DNA of 64,000 nucleotides, from positions 1-64,000 of the forward strand of contig USBY01000008.1 of the NCBI GenBank assembly GCA_900553015.1, written 5' to 3'. This stretch comes from an uncultured Clostridium sp. GTDB taxonomy: Bacteria; Bacillota; Clostridia; TANB77; CAG-508. Positions 17,121 to 26,066 of the stretch are shown here, one piece after another. The notes beneath the pieces were generated by a model. That model worked only from the letters and a program-made list of their open reading frames with translations. It ran no database searches and was not told the origin of the DNA. The position numbers were made by a program, and so were the translations under genes. How positions within the stretch are numbered: the first letter of the stretch is position 1; the number at the start of each line of letters is the position of its first letter.

Positions 17121-18215
17121 ATGGAATATCGTGTTAATAAAAGAACTAATGATAGAATAAGTGTTATAGGTATAGGTTCAAGTTCTATATCAAATGCAAA
17201 TAAAGAAGAGGCAATTCAAACGTTAAAATACGCATTTGAAAATGGAGTAAATTATTTTGATTTAGCAGCAGGAGATGCTAAATGTTTTCCATATTACGGA
17301 GAAGCATTTGAAAAAGTAAGAGACAAAGTAATATACCAAATTCATTTTGGAGCAAATTATGAAACAGGTACATATGGTTGGACAACAAATTTAGATACTG
17401 TAAAAAAATCAATTGAGTGGCAATTAAAGGAGCTTAAAACAGATTATATTGATTATGGCTTTATACATTGTTTAGATGAAGAGAGTGACTGGAAAGCTTA
17501 TCAAAAAAATGGAATATTAGATTACATATTAGAATTAAAACAAAAAGGAATTGTAAAACATATAGGAGTTTCATCACATACACCAGAATTAATTAACGAG
17601 ATTTTAGATACACAATTAATTGATATGGTAATGTTTAGTATTAATCCCGGCTATGATTATCATCACGGTGATTATGCTAACGGGTCAGCAGATGAAAGAA
17701 TGAATTTATATAAAAGATGTGAAGCAGAAGGCGTAGGAATTTCTGTTATGAAACCTTTTTCTGGTGGGCAATTATTAGATGAAAAAACATCTCCATTTGG
17801 CAGAAAATTAACTAAAATACAATGTATGCAATATGCTTTAGATAGACCAGGAGTATTAACAGTACTTCCAGGAATTAGAGGTATGGATGATTTAAAAGAA
17901 ATACTAAAATATACTGAAGCAACTCCAGAAGAAAAAGATTATTCTATTATTGGAGAATTTGCGCCAGTAGATGTAACAGGTAAATGTGTTTATTGTAACC
18001 ATTGTATGCCATGCCCAATGAAATTAGATATTGGATTAATTAATAAGTATTATGATTTATCTTTAGCTGGTGATAAATTAGCAAAAGATCATTATTTGAA
18101 TTTAGAAAAAACAGCCCAAGACTGCATAAGTTGCGGTCATTGTAACAATAGATGTCCATTTAAAGTTGACCAAATGAATAGGATGAAAGTGATAAAAGAG
18201 TACTTTGGAAAGTAA
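17121..18215 (+). CDS. Aldo/keto reductase with C-terminal 4Fe-4S domain, atypical active site
   Basis: 364 residues. The AKR barrel spans about 1-280. A ferredoxin-like tail at about 288-360 has two Cys clusters, CVYCNHCMPCP and CISCGHCNNRCP. In the barrel the usual DTA-x-x-Y segment reads FDLAAGDAKCFPYYG, and the strand that should hold the catalytic Lys reads YQIHFGA, so Lys is missing. The His segment FIHCLDE is present. This subgroup probably does not do a standard carbonyl reduction and may be an electron-transfer enzyme. ATG 17121 follows AAAGGAGAAAG. Confidence 0.85.
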   Translation: MEYRVNKRTNDRISVIGIGSSSISNANKEEAIQTLKYAFENGVNYFDLAAGDAKCFPYYGEAFEKVRDKVIYQIHFGANYETGTYGWTTNLDTVKKSIEWQLKELKTDYIDYGFIHCLDEESDWKAYQKNGILDYILELKQKGIVKHIGVSSHTPELINEILDTQLIDMVMFSINPGYDYHHGDYANGSADERMNLYKRCEAEGVGISVMKPFSGGQLLDEKTSPFGRKLTKIQCMQYALDRPGVLTVLPGIRGMDDLKEILKYTEATPEEKDYSIIGEFAPVDVTGKCVYCNHCMPCPMKLDIGLINKYYDLSLAGDKLAKDHYLNLEKTAQDCISCGHCNNRCPFKVDQMNRMKVIKEYFGK

Positions 18216-18274
18216 AAGTCCTTTGAAAAATGTGAACAAAATCACAAAAGTCAAAGGACTTTTGTGATTTTTTG
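18214..18274 (+). terminator. Terminator with an overlapping competing hairpin
   Basis: The terminator stem AATCACAAAAGTC / GACTTTTGTGATT (18240-18252 and 18257-18269) is perfect over 13 bp, loop AAAG, then Ts. Its loop side also pairs with an upstream arm: AAAAGTCCTTTGA (18214-18226) with TCAAAGGACTTTT (18251-18263). The two structures exclude each other. Confidence 0.75.
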
Positions 18275-18347
18275 CTTAATGTATAATAAAGAGATAGTAG
18301 ATATATATAGAATAAATTAGAAGAATAAAAAAATTATTTAAAATATG

Positions 18348-18376
18348 TTGAAATTCTGATAAAAGGATAATATAAT
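18348..18376 (+). promoter_or_regulatory. Promoter of the 18.4 kb unknown unit
   Basis: TTGAAA (18348-18353), 17-bp spacer, perfect TATAAT (18371-18376). AAAAGGAG follows before the ATG at 18410. Confidence 0.75.
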
Positions 18377-18409
18377 TAATAATACATGATTTAAAAGGAG
18401 AAAAATCAA

Positions 18410-19853
18410 ATGGATAATGAAAAAGCACCAAAAAGGAAAACGATATCTTTTAATGGAGTAGCACCATATAGTATAACGCCAATAACATTAGATGATGAAA
18501 AATTATATTTTTTAACAAGTGGAGAAGAGATTTGTTTACTAAATGAATATGGAAGTAAAGAAAAAAAAAATTTTAAATATTAGAGTACCTTTAACAGTTA
18601 GAGCTGGTGGTCCAACAACATTTCCATGTAGCAAATTTTTAGTAGATGATGATAATATATACTTTTTTGCACGTTATGAGAATTTGGATAATATATTATT
18701 TTCATCTCCTGAAAAAGATCCATATAAAATTGAAAATAAATTATATATATATGATGCTAAAACATTAGAGCAAAAACAAGCTATTGATATGGGTAATAGA
18801 AATGTTTTTGAAGCATATTTATATAAAGGATATATATTAGCTTTAGACTCAACAAATGGACGAATAGAAATTTTAGACAAGTCAGGTAAAAGTATAGATA
18901 GTATTGATTGTGAAGATTTGGAAGGATATTTAATAGATAATCCTGATTTAAAAGATTTAAATCTTAAAAAGTTATTTTTTTCTGGTGCAAATTTTTCATT
19001 TGATATAGATAAATTTAAAGAAATATATGGGGAAGAATTACTTGAAAATTCTAAAATAAGGGATTCAGTATATGATATTAATACAAATACATCATATTTA
19101 GCTGGTGATAAAAATATTATTTTTGTTGAAAAAGATGGCGACATACAAGGTATATTATATTTTAAAAATAAAATAATTACTGGAATAGATATTGATTCAA
19201 AAACAAATTCTTTGTTGGTTAGGCAAGAAAAAGATTCTTGGAAAGCTCCAAGAAATGTTGGAGAACAATATAGAGAATATTTTGAATTAATACCTTTAGA
19301 AATTATAGAACAAGAAATGAAGAAATCAATGGATTATTTAAGAACAATGCAAATTGCAAAAAGAGCTTTATCAATTAGCAAAGGCGATTTTAGTAAAATG
19401 GCTTATTTATTAGATAAATCTACAGAGATGGGAGATAGTGTATATAAGTTTTTTGATAAAGAAGAACATAAAACTGAAATAGATTCTAATAATGATAATT
19501 TAGAAATTGGCAAAAAAATAGTTGAATTAAGTAATGGAAACTTTGAAGTATTATCATTTCTGGTAAATGGAGCAAAAAATGATGAACAATTTTTTGTAGA
19601 GGCATTAAATGAAGCATTTAATTTAAAGCATTCACCATCTGCAAGATTAGATACTGAAAAAATTCCTGAGTATATAAAAAAATATTGTGAATGTGAACAA
19701 GCAAGGTTAAAAATGAATGAAACCAAGGATAAATATGATGGACAAATTATGATAATTATGAAGAAAGCAGTAAAACGTTCAATTAATAGATATATGCAAT
19801 TATCAGAGGAATTACATAATATACCTGAAGATAGTTTTTGGACAGGTAGGTGA
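18410..19853 (+). pseudogene. Unknown protein gene, frameshifted at an A10 tract
   Basis: The ATG at 18410 has a promoter and AAAAGGAG. Its frame stops at 18583 after 57 codons. A second frame, open from 18543 to 19853, has no ribosome binding site of its own. The junction is a run of ten As (18561-18570); removing one A joins the two into one 480-residue protein. The N-terminal half (about 15-290) looks like repeated beta strands, with repeated phrases on reading or displaying a value (YFLTSGEEICLL, YFFARYENL), as in a propeller. The C-terminal part is helical. I do not recognise the family. It may be a sequencing error, decay, or slippage on the A-tract. The next gene overlaps its stop. Confidence 0.65.
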
Positions 19854-19858
19854 ATTTT

Positions 19859-20140
19859 ATGAATTTACAAAGAAAAGCATATTCTGAAGTATATGCTTTA
19901 TTACAACTTATGTCTTTAGATTTAAAAAATAAGATACCTAATAATGTATTAAAAAGTATTGATAACAAAAGGGATAAAAGATATGAAATAAAAATAGATG
20001 ATCTTGCTAACTATGAATTTTCAGAAGATGCCAATTTTTTATTAGGTGTTTTATATAAAAATTATTTTGCAAGTAATGAAGAAAAAAAGATTATAGATGC
20101 AAAAATTAAAATTATGAAAAAAAGGAATATGAACTATTAA
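19859..20140 (+). CDS. Small unknown helical protein
   Basis: 93 residues, charged and mainly helical (NLQRKAYSEVYALLQLM), without a membrane segment. ATG 19859 follows AGGTGA, with a GTG at 19850 as an alternative start that would overlap the previous gene by four bases. Tight coupling to the frameshifted gene upstream suggests the two act together. I do not recognise the family. Confidence 0.5.
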   Translation: MNLQRKAYSEVYALLQLMSLDLKNKIPNNVLKSIDNKRDKRYEIKIDDLANYEFSEDANFLLGVLYKNYFASNEEKKIIDAKIKIMKKRNMNY

Positions 20141-20163
20141 AAATAGAAAATATTCCTTTTTTC
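20119..20163. terminator. Terminator between convergent genes
   Basis: AAAGGAATAT / ATATTCCTTT followed by six Ts. It overlaps the last codons of the 93-residue gene and faces the end of the Crp/Fnr gene. Confidence 0.65.
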
Positions 20164-20200
20164 TTGATTAATTTTTTTGATTAGTAGTAACTTTAAAATT

Positions 20201-20845
20201 TTATATATCATATAATATCTTTATTTTTCTACCATCAACTTCTATAAGTTTATCATCTTTTAAATGTTTTAATTCTCTAAACATTGCAGATCTATCAATT
20301 GCAAGGTAATCTGCTAAATCCTTAAAAGGAAAACTTAAATAAATATTTTTAGAATGACTCTTTCTATGTTCAATTTCAAAAAATTTAAGTAATTTTTCAC
20401 GTATTTGTTTTTTCTCTAAAACTTTAACTCTTTCATTAGTTTCTCTATATTTTGTATTAATTATATCAAATAAGTTACTTAAAAATATATTAAAATAATT
20501 ATGATTAGTATTTTCAGGCCTCATAAGTTTTACATAGTCTATAATGAGTACTTCTGTATCTTCTTTTGCAATTATTTGACAGTCTTCACTATTGGTTGCA
20601 GAAATAGTTGTACCAAACACACTATCTTTTCCAAGATTTTCCTGTACCATTTCGTTGCCATTGTACTCTATATTCATGATTTGGGCAAATCCACTAAGTA
20701 CAATTCCTATAATATTATCATTTTTTATAGTAGGTATTATCTCTTCACCTTTAGCATACCTATACCTGTGAACTCCTAGAAGTACAAGGAGTTTGCCTAT
20801 TTGCAATTTCGTTAATCCCTCAAATGGAAGCCTCATTTTCATCAC
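20201..20845 (-). CDS. Crp/Fnr-family transcriptional regulator
   Basis: 214 residues. The cyclic-nucleotide-binding-like beta-roll spans about 15-115. The dimer helix is about 118-145. The C-terminal winged helix (about 150-214, FKDLADYLAIDRSAMFRELKHLKDDKLIEVDG) carries the recognition helix. No Fnr-type N-terminal Cys cluster is visible, so it is not an iron-sulfur Fnr. It is divergent from nrdDG, and an 18-bp palindrome lies in the gap. It may control itself and anaerobic ribonucleotide reduction. The effector is unknown. The exact start (two adjacent Met codons) is uncertain. Confidence 0.88.
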   Translation of the reverse strand: MMKMRLPFEGLTKLQIGKLLVLLGVHRYRYAKGEEIIPTIKNDNIIGIVLSGFAQIMNIEYNGNEMVQENLGKDSVFGTTISATNSEDCQIIAKEDTEVLIIDYVKLMRPENTNHNYFNIFLSNLFDIINTKYRETNERVKVLEKKQIREKLLKFFEIEHRKSHSKNIYLSFPFKDLADYLAIDRSAMFRELKHLKDDKLIEVDGRKIKILYDI

Positions 20846-20874
20846 CTGAAAAAAATTTTAACAAAAAAATAAAA

Positions 20875-20892
20875 AAGTTGCAAGTGCAACTT
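20875..20892. promoter_or_regulatory. Perfect palindrome, likely Crp/Fnr operator
   Basis: AAGTTGCA-AG-TGCAACTT, perfect over both 8-base arms. It is in the gap between the divergent Crp/Fnr gene and nrdD. The dyad shape and size suit a Crp/Fnr dimer. Confidence 0.65.
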
Positions 20893-20969
20893 GTATATAT
20901 ATGAAATTATATATAAGATTTACTCGTAATAAATAATACAAAAAAATAAATCAGGGGAGGAACAAAAGA

Positions 20970-23159
20970 ATGAAAATCGTAAAAAGAGATGGCCATATTG
21001 TAGACTATGACCCAGAAAAAATTAGAGTAGCAATAGGAAAAGCAAATGAGGAGGTAAGAGGAAGAGAAAGAGCAACTAAGGAAGAAATTAAAGAAATTAT
21101 AAAATATATTGAAGACTTAAATAAAAAAAGAATCTTAGTTGAAGATATTCAAGATATAATTGAACAAAAATTAATGGAATTTGATAAATATCAATTAGCA
21201 AAAAAATATATAACATATAGATATACTAGAGAGTTAGTAAGAAAAGCAAATACAACAGATAAATCAATTAAAGAATTAATAGAAGGAGAAAATGAATATT
21301 GGAATAGTGAAAATTCTAATAAAAATGCAGAAGTAGTTACAACACAAAGAGACTACTTAGCAGGAATAACAAGTACAGATATAACAAGAAGATTTTTACT
21401 CCCTGAAGATATAGTAGAAGCACATGATGCAGGTATTATACATTTTCATGATGCTGATTATTTTGCGCAAAATGCTCTTCATAATTGTGAATTAATTAAC
21501 CTAGATGATATGCTACAAAATGGAACAGTAATAAATGGAGTTATGATAGAAAAACCACATAGATTTTTAACAGCAGCAACAATAGCAACACAAATAATAT
21601 TAGCAGTAACATCATCAAGCTATGGTGGAGCAACAGTATCACTTACACATTTAGCACCATTTGTAAGATTAAGTTACGAAAAATACTTAAAGAAATATCA
21701 AGCAAGAAATTTCAGCAAAAAAGATTGCGAAAAATATGCTATGCAAGATACTAAAAAAGAAGTTGAAGATGGAGTTCAAACATTTAATTATCAAGTAAAC
21801 TCTATGACAAATACAAATGGACAAGCACCATTCTTATCAGTTTGCATGTATTTAGGAGAAACAGAAGAATATAAAGACGAACTTGCAATGATAATCGAAG
21901 AGTTCTTAAAACAAAGAATATTAGGATTCAAAAACGAAAAAGGCGTATATATAACACCTGCTTTCCCAAAACTTTTATATGTACTTGAAGAAGATAACAT
22001 TCGTGAAGGTAGCAAATATTGGTATTTAACAAAACTAGCTGCAGAATGTACAGCTAAAAGAATGGTTCCAGATTATATATCAGAAAAAATGATGTTAAAA
22101 TATAAGAAAAATATCCTAGGTGATGGAGATTGTTATCCATGTATGGGTTGTAGATCATTCTTAACTCCTGATAGAATGTTAAATATAGGAAATATTGCAA
22201 AAGCTAAAAATTATGTAGAAGGAAAAGGTAAATATTATGGAAGATTCAACCAAGGTGTTGTAACAATTAATTTACCAGATGTTGCACTTTCTGCAGATGG
22301 TGATATGGATGAATTTTGGAAAATATTTGATGAAAGATTGGAATTATGCCATAGAGCATTACAAATAAGACATAAAAGATTAAGTAAAGTAACAAGTGAT
22401 GTAGCACCTATTTTATGGCAACATGGCGCATTAGCAAGATTAGAGAAAGGTGAGTCAATACATGAATTATTACATCATGGATATTCAACAATTTCACTTG
22501 GATATGCTGGTTTATATGAATGTGTTAAAGTTATGACAGGACATAGCCATACAGATAACGGACCAGGAAAAGAATTTGGATTAAAAGTAATGCAACATCT
22601 AAATGATGCAACAAATAAATGGAAAGCAGAAGAAGATTTAGATTATTCAGTTTATGGAACACCAATAGAATCAACAACATATAAATTTGCTAAATGCTTA
22701 AGAGAAAGATTTGGAACAGTTAAAGGAATTACAGATAGAAATTATATTACTAATTCATACCATGTTCCTGTATTCGAAGAAATAGACGCATTTTCTAAAT
22801 TAAAATTAGAGAGCGAATTCCAAGTATTAAGTCCTGGTGGAGCTATTTCTTATGTAGAAACACCAAACTTACAAGGAAATATAGATGCAGTAATCGAAGT
22901 AATTCAATTTATTTATGATAACATTATGTATGCAGAACTAAATACAAAATCTGACTATTGCCAAAAATGTGGTTATACTGGAGAAATATTAATAGATGAC
23001 GATTTAGAATGGTATTGTCCAAACTGTGGAAATAGAGATCATAATACATTAAATGTTGCAAGACGTACTTGTGGATATATCGGAACAAACTTCTGGAATA
23101 AAGGAAGAACACAAGAAATAAAAGAAAGAGTTTTACATATCGATAACAAGGAGGCATAA
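20970..23159 (+). CDS. nrdD: Anaerobic ribonucleoside-triphosphate reductase
   Basis: The glycyl-radical class III enzyme that reduces ribonucleoside triphosphates to deoxy forms without oxygen. 729 residues. The N-terminal ATP-cone (about 1-90, MKIVKRDGHIVDYDPEKI) is the allosteric site. The barrel follows. Near the C-terminus are four zinc cysteines (CQKCG and CPNCG) and the radical loop RRTCGYIGTNFWNKGR, in which the glycine of CGY is the radical site. ATG 20970 follows GGGGAGG. The activase starts two bases after its stop. Confidence 0.97.
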   Translation: MKIVKRDGHIVDYDPEKIRVAIGKANEEVRGRERATKEEIKEIIKYIEDLNKKRILVEDIQDIIEQKLMEFDKYQLAKKYITYRYTRELVRKANTTDKSIKELIEGENEYWNSENSNKNAEVVTTQRDYLAGITSTDITRRFLLPEDIVEAHDAGIIHFHDADYFAQNALHNCELINLDDMLQNGTVINGVMIEKPHRFLTAATIATQIILAVTSSSYGGATVSLTHLAPFVRLSYEKYLKKYQARNFSKKDCEKYAMQDTKKEVEDGVQTFNYQVNSMTNTNGQAPFLSVCMYLGETEEYKDELAMIIEEFLKQRILGFKNEKGVYITPAFPKLLYVLEEDNIREGSKYWYLTKLAAECTAKRMVPDYISEKMMLKYKKNILGDGDCYPCMGCRSFLTPDRMLNIGNIAKAKNYVEGKGKYYGRFNQGVVTINLPDVALSADGDMDEFWKIFDERLELCHRALQIRHKRLSKVTSDVAPILWQHGALARLEKGESIHELLHHGYSTISLGYAGLYECVKVMTGHSHTDNGPGKEFGLKVMQHLNDATNKWKAEEDLDYSVYGTPIESTTYKFAKCLRERFGTVKGITDRNYITNSYHVPVFEEIDAFSKLKLESEFQVLSPGGAISYVETPNLQGNIDAVIEVIQFIYDNIMYAELNTKSDYCQKCGYTGEILIDDDLEWYCPNCGNRDHNTLNVARRTCGYIGTNFWNKGRTQEIKERVLHIDNKEA

Positions 23160-23161
23160 TT

Positions 23162-23650
23162 ATGAGATACAATTTAATTAGAAAAATGGATATTTCAAAC
23201 GGGCCAGGAGTAAGAGTATCTATATTTATGCAAGGATGTCCTTTCCATTGTAAAAACTGTTTTAACCCTGAAACATGGGATTTCGAAGGGGGAAAAGAAT
23301 TTACACAAGAAACAATCGATAAGGTACTAGAATTAAGTGATAAAAACGAAGTAAAAGGTTTATCTATATTAGGTGGGGAGCCAATGGCTCCTACCAACAT
23401 TGAAGGAACTGCAAAACTTGCTAAAGCATTTAAAGAAAAATATCCAGAAAAAAATGTATGGGCATGGTCAGGCTATAAATTTGAGCAAATAAAAGATAAA
23501 GATGCGTTAAAATATATTGATGTATTAGTAGATGGAAATTATGAAGATGAATTACATGATCCAACATTAAAATGGAAAGGTTCCTCTAACCAAAGAGTTA
23601 TAGATGTTCAAAAAAGTTTAAAAAATGGCGGAATTAATTTGTTAAAATAA
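23162..23650 (+). CDS. nrdG: Anaerobic ribonucleotide reductase activating protein
   Basis: Radical-SAM activase that makes the glycyl radical on NrdD. 162 residues. The 4Fe-4S motif C-x3-C-x2-C reads CPFHCKNC (about 30-37). SAM-binding GGEPM is at about 74-78. Short family length is normal. AGGAGG lies in the end of nrdD. A dispersed repeat and a terminator follow. Confidence 0.95.
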   Translation: MRYNLIRKMDISNGPGVRVSIFMQGCPFHCKNCFNPETWDFEGGKEFTQETIDKVLELSDKNEVKGLSILGGEPMAPTNIEGTAKLAKAFKEKYPEKNVWAWSGYKFEQIKDKDALKYIDVLVDGNYEDELHDPTLKWKGSSNQRVIDVQKSLKNGGINLLK

Positions 23651-23654
23651 AAAT

Positions 23655-23728
23655 TTCGGGATTTTGGGACGTTCCTCAGGAAGATAGGAAGATAGGGATT
23701 TGGGGACGGTCCTAAAATCCCTATTTTG
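23655..23728. repeat. Dispersed palindromic repeat, copy 2
   Basis: GGGATTTTGGGACGTTCC, then GGGATTTGGGGACGGTCC and AAAATCCC. Two units in tandem with an AGATAGG spacer. Intergenic, after nrdG. Confidence 0.8.
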
Positions 23729-23754
23729 TAAAAATTTAAAAATAAGTATATTAA

Positions 23755-23789
23755 AAAAGTAGGTAATTTATTGTAAGTTACCTGCTTTT
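23755..23789 (+). terminator. Terminator after nrdDG
   Basis: AAGTAGGTAA / TTACCTGCTTTT with an 11-base loop. Confidence 0.7.
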
Positions 23790-23825
23790 GTGTTATTATG
23801 CAAATAATTTAAGGAGAAACTAACA

Positions 23826-24323
23826 ATGGCTAAATTAGTTATATTAAGAGGAAACTCTGGAAGTGGCAAAACAACTGTTGCAAAAGGCTTACAAAAGAAA
23901 TTAGGACATGGAACGATGCTTATTTCACAAGATGTTGTCAGAAGAGAAATGCTATATGTAAAAGATGGTGAAAAACCTAAGGTAAGTGAATTACTTTTTC
24001 AACTTGCAGTTTATGGTAAAGAACATTGTGATGTAGTAATTCTAGAAGGAATCTTAAATTCAAAATGGTATGAACAATTATTTAAAAAACTGATGAAAGA
24101 ATTTGAAGAAAATATTTTTGCTTTTTATTTTGATATACCATTTGAAGAAACTCTAAAAAGGCATAAAACTAAACCAAATGCAAATGAATTTGGAAAAACA
24201 GAATTACGTAAATGGTGGAATGAAAAAGATTTACTCGACTGCATTCCAGAAACAATATTAGGAAAAGAATTAGAAGCTGATGAAATTATTAATTTGATAT
24301 TTGATAAGCTTATGGAAAAATAA
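23826..24323 (+). CDS. Zeta-toxin-like P-loop kinase
   Basis: 165 residues. The Walker A loop GNSGSGKTT lies at about 9-17, with a kinase-type DVVRREM after it and an RHKTK lid-like Arg patch at about 117. The fold matches small AAA/zeta-toxin-like or nucleoside-kinase-like proteins. There is no antitoxin gene beside it, so a free metabolite kinase is more likely than a toxin. AAGGAGAAAC precedes the ATG. Start of a short operon with a hydrolase and a methyltransferase. Confidence 0.75.
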   Translation: MAKLVILRGNSGSGKTTVAKGLQKKLGHGTMLISQDVVRREMLYVKDGEKPKVSELLFQLAVYGKEHCDVVILEGILNSKWYEQLFKKLMKEFEENIFAFYFDIPFEETLKRHKTKPNANEFGKTELRKWWNEKDLLDCIPETILGKELEADEIINLIFDKLMEK

Positions 24324-24348
24324 TATTAATATGAATGGAGACTAAAAT

Positions 24349-24981
24349 ATGAAAAATATTTTAATACATGGATTAGGTCAAAACGAAACAAGTTGGAATA
24401 TGGTAGAAAAAGAACTAAATATTCATAGTATGAATGTAGAAAAGCCAAATTTATATTCGATGATAAAAGATACAAAAATAGACTATTCTACTTTATATAA
24501 AAAATTTGCCGAATATTGTAACAGTTTTAACGAACAGCTAAACTTATGCGGATTATCTCTTGGTGGAATATTGGCACTAGATTATGCAAAGGAATTTCTA
24601 GAGAAAGTAAATTCACTTATTTTAATTGGAACACCTTATCAAATACCAAAATATCTTTTTAAACTTCAAGGTGTAATATTTCATATTATGCCAAAATCTA
24701 CCTTTGAGAAAATAGGATGCACAAAAAAAGATTTTATGTCATTAGTTAGTTCAATGAGTGATTTAGATATTGGAACTAATTTAGATAAAATAGATTGCAA
24801 GACATTGATTTTATGCGGAATAAAAGATAATCAAAATATGGAAAATGCAAAATTATTAAATGAGAATATAAAAAATAGTTACTTTAAGACAATTGGCAAT
24901 GCGTCACATGAAGTGAATGTTGACAATCCAAAAGAACTAGCTAATATAATCTATGATTTCTGGAGAGAAATACAAGAGTAA
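24349..24981 (+). CDS. Alpha/beta hydrolase
   Basis: 210 residues. N-terminal HGLGQNE oxyanion loop (about 7-13), nucleophile elbow GLSLGG (Ser at about 69), Asp in LCGIKDNQ and His in NASHEVN near the C-terminus: a complete triad. No signal peptide. Substrate unknown; the small lid suggests a short ester or lactone. Confidence 0.85.
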   Translation: MKNILIHGLGQNETSWNMVEKELNIHSMNVEKPNLYSMIKDTKIDYSTLYKKFAEYCNSFNEQLNLCGLSLGGILALDYAKEFLEKVNSLILIGTPYQIPKYLFKLQGVIFHIMPKSTFEKIGCTKKDFMSLVSSMSDLDIGTNLDKIDCKTLILCGIKDNQNMENAKLLNENIKNSYFKTIGNASHEVNVDNPKELANIIYDFWREIQE

Positions 24982-25005
24982 AAAAATAGAAAGGAGAAAA
25001 TTTAA

Positions 25006-25662
25006 ATGAGTAAAGAAAATGAGGAAACATTAAAAATATATGATAGAAAGGCATGTACATACTTAAAGACAAGTATTGCACATGACAATCTTGATCCGGA
25101 AAAGGCAAAACGTAAAAGTGAAAAATTGCATAAATTTATTACAACTAATATTGGTACATTACCTAAAGGTTCAAAAGTATTTGAATTTGGCTCAGGAGAT
25201 GGAAAAAATGCAAAATATATAGAAGAGCTAGGATATGATGTAACCGCAAGTGATGTAGCAGAAGATTTTATTAATGCAACTAAATCTACAGGTGTAAAAA
25301 CTATAAAATTTAATGTTTTAGAGGATAAATTTAATGAGAAATATTCAGGAATATTTGCATGGAGAGTATTTGTTCATTTTACAAAAGAAGATGCTTTAAC
25401 AGTTTTAAAAAAAACGTATGACGCGCTAGAGGATAATGGATTATTTGTTTTTAATGTTATGAATCGTGAAGGAAAAGCTGTTGATGAAGAATGGGTGGAT
25501 TTTCCTAATGAATATCATATGGGAGCAGACCGTTATTATAGATACTTTAGCGAAGATGAAATGAATGAAATCATTGCAAAAACAGGATTTAAAATTTCTG
25601 AATTTCACACAGAAGGCGGAACCAATAATAACAAATGGTTACTATATGTTTTGAAAAAATAA
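25006..25662 (+). CDS. Class I SAM-dependent methyltransferase
   Basis: 218 residues. SAM motif I VFEFGSGDGKNAKYIEELG (about 62-80), motif II with Asp in VTASDV, and the later FAWRVFVHFTKEDA segment. The Rossmann fold is clear. Substrate unknown. AAAGGAG precedes the ATG. It probably belongs with the kinase and hydrolase upstream. A dispersed repeat follows. Confidence 0.88.
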   Translation: MSKENEETLKIYDRKACTYLKTSIAHDNLDPEKAKRKSEKLHKFITTNIGTLPKGSKVFEFGSGDGKNAKYIEELGYDVTASDVAEDFINATKSTGVKTIKFNVLEDKFNEKYSGIFAWRVFVHFTKEDALTVLKKTYDALEDNGLFVFNVMNREGKAVDEEWVDFPNEYHMGADRYYRYFSEDEMNEIIAKTGFKISEFHTEGGTNNNKWLLYVLKK

Positions 25663-25671
25663 TAAATATAA

Positions 25672-25731
25672 TAGGGAAAAAAGGAACGTCCCCAAATCCC
25701 TATATTTCTTAGGACCGTCCCAAAATCCCGA
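25672..25731. repeat. Dispersed palindromic repeat, copy 3
   Basis: GGAACGTCCCCAAATCCCT, then GGACCGTCCCAAAATCCCG, two units in tandem on the complementary strand relative to copy 2. The next gene's AAGGAGG follows directly, so the repeat is part of its leader. Confidence 0.8.
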
Positions 25732-25741
25732 AGGAGGAAAT

Positions 25742-26047
25742 ATGAAAGTAATAACTGTATGTGGAAGCTATAAATATAAAAATGAAATGAAAGAAATAAC
25801 AGAAAAAATGGCTTTAAAAGGAAATTGTATGCTAACTCCAATAGAGCTTACTAAGCCTAATAAAGAGGCATATACAAAGGAAGAAGCATCAATGATTGAT
25901 AAAATGCATAAAGAAAAGATTAAATTATCTGATGCTATATTAGTTGTTAATGTAGACGGATATATTGGAAATAGCACAAAAAGCGAAATTGAATATGCTA
26001 AGTCATTAAATAAAGAGGTTTTATATTATACAGATTTAATTAAATAG
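25742..26047 (+). CDS. Nucleoside 2-deoxyribosyltransferase-like protein (DUF4406 type)
   Basis: 101 residues. Starts MKVITVCGSYKY and has DAILVVNVDGYIGNSTKSEI. This is the Rossmann-like fold of nucleoside 2-deoxyribosyltransferases (YtoQ/DUF4406 group). The catalytic Glu may be that in KSEIEYAK. Small size is normal for DUF4406. Its substrate is not known. AAGGAGG precedes the ATG. Confidence 0.75.
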   Translation: MKVITVCGSYKYKNEMKEITEKMALKGNCMLTPIELTKPNKEAYTKEEASMIDKMHKEKIKLSDAILVVNVDGYIGNSTKSEIEYAKSLNKEVLYYTDLIK

Positions 26048-26066
26048 TAAGAAAAGAAGGAGAATA

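Noticed and set aside
23826..24323. Zeta toxin of a toxin-antitoxin pair
   Set aside because: No small antitoxin gene is beside it, and it sits in a run of metabolic genes.
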